From contig JAEEQO010000164.1 in the NCBI GenBank assembly GCA_016285335.1, positions 1 to 6,723 of the forward strand: a stretch of DNA of 6,723 bases. Reading direction: 5' to 3'. The translations under genes and the position numbers were made by a program. Every line of letters begins with the position of its first letter. Positions within the stretch are counted from its first letter, which is position 1. Origin of the DNA: Victivallales bacterium. Lineage in GTDB: Bacteria; Verrucomicrobiota; Lentisphaeria; Victivallales; UBA1829. A model generated the notes under the pieces. It saw only the letters and a program-made list of their open reading frames with translations, had not been told where the DNA came from and did no database searches. Below are positions 6,303-6,723 of this stretch, in pieces.

Positions 6303-6723
6303 ATGACCATTGACGAGATCAAAGCTCACGGCGCGGATTTGACCGAACGCCTGTCGAAGCTGTCGAACTATCTGCACGTCGAGGAAACGCTCGCCCAGAT
6401 CGCCGAGATCGAAAAGACCATGGCGCAGAACGATTTCTGGGACGACAAGGAAAAGGCGCAGGCGACCGTGCAGAAGCTTTCCTCCTGCAAGAACATCGTG
6501 GAGCCGTTCAACAAGCTCAAACGCGAGGCGGACGACTTCCTCGCGATCGCCGAACTGGCGGAAGAGGACCCGTCGTTCCTGGAGGAATCCGATGATGCCT
6601 GGACCAAGCTCGAAGCCGGGCTTTCCAAGCTCGAGATCGTGAGCTTCCTTTCCGGCAAGTTCGACCGCTGCAACAGCTTCGTCTACATCCACGCGGGGGC
6701 GGGCGGGACCGCGTCCTGCGACT
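6303..6723 (+). CDS. prfB: Peptide chain release factor 2 (3' partial)
   Basis: RF2 ends translation at UGA and UAA codons. Only the first 140 codons are in the window; the frame runs off the 3' edge. The N-terminal helical domain shows the RF2 hallmark NDFWDDKEKAQ (43-53), and the visible end reads AGAGGTASCD (131-140). The Thr after GG points to RF2, since RF1 has Asp there. The discriminating SPF motif and the catalytic GGQ lie beyond the window. A ribosome-binding GGAG (6292-6295) precedes the ATG, 18 nt after eda, so co-transcription is likely. LTERLSKLSNYL (13-24) aligns without a break over the place where many bacteria have an in-frame UGA and a programmed +1 frameshift; no such site is present. 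The usual Glu in GGTE is Ala136 here. Confidence 0.93.
   Translation, partial: MTIDEIKAHGADLTERLSKLSNYLHVEETLAQIAEIEKTMAQNDFWDDKEKAQATVQKLSSCKNIVEPFNKLKREADDFLAIAELAEEDPSFLEESDDAWTKLEAGLSKLEIVSFLSGKFDRCNSFVYIHAGAGGTASCD

Noticed and set aside
5592..6692. A 366-codon minus-strand open frame over eda and prfB
   Set aside because: It is antisense to two recognised enzymes or factors, spans their intergenic gap and has no motif of its own.

Overview
This GC-rich window (coding third positions mostly G or C) carries seven genes, all on the + strand, tightly packed and all assignable to known families. Everything read here is bacterial core biology. The lineage cannot be fixed from the sequence alone. 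The high-GC housekeeping set, the divergent trigger factor and the pairing of a Na/Pi transporter with a DUF2062 protein would fit a Gram-negative bacterium, possibly of the PVC group (Lentisphaerota/Verrucomicrobiota), but that is a low-confidence inference.

Region 1 (1-1924): the 3' part of a Na+/phosphate symporter with a C-terminal PhoU-like domain, cut by the window edge, followed 24 nt later by a small DUF2062 membrane protein. The two look like an operon, and hairpins followed by two T-runs (about 1851-1924) probably end it.

Region 2 (1925-3550): a monocistronic-looking trigger factor gene (tig). It has a near-consensus sigma70-type promoter (TTGAAA, 17 bp, TATATT), a leader of about 95 nt with two mutually exclusive hairpins, and a clear intrinsic terminator at 3505-3550.

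Region 3 (3551-6723): clpP, clpX, eda and the start of prfB, with gaps of 3, 54 and 18 nt. This looks like one transcription unit. The order tig-clpP-clpX is the classic bacterial protein-quality-control arrangement: trigger factor meets nascent chains at the ribosome, and ClpXP unfolds and degrades tagged or damaged proteins. Eda (KDPG/KHG aldolase) belongs to sugar-acid catabolism and sits oddly between the protease and the translation release factor RF2.

No mobile element, CRISPR array, tRNA, rRNA or defence system is visible. The long open frames on the minus strand are composition-driven shadows of the real genes. The observations most worth checking are the hairpin cluster between tig and clpP with no obvious clpP promoter, the overlapping hairpins in the tig leader, the eroded FKBP active site of the trigger factor, the altered ClpP-docking loop region in ClpX, and the in-frame prfB that lacks the usual autoregulatory frameshift. 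I see no evidence for an undescribed system.
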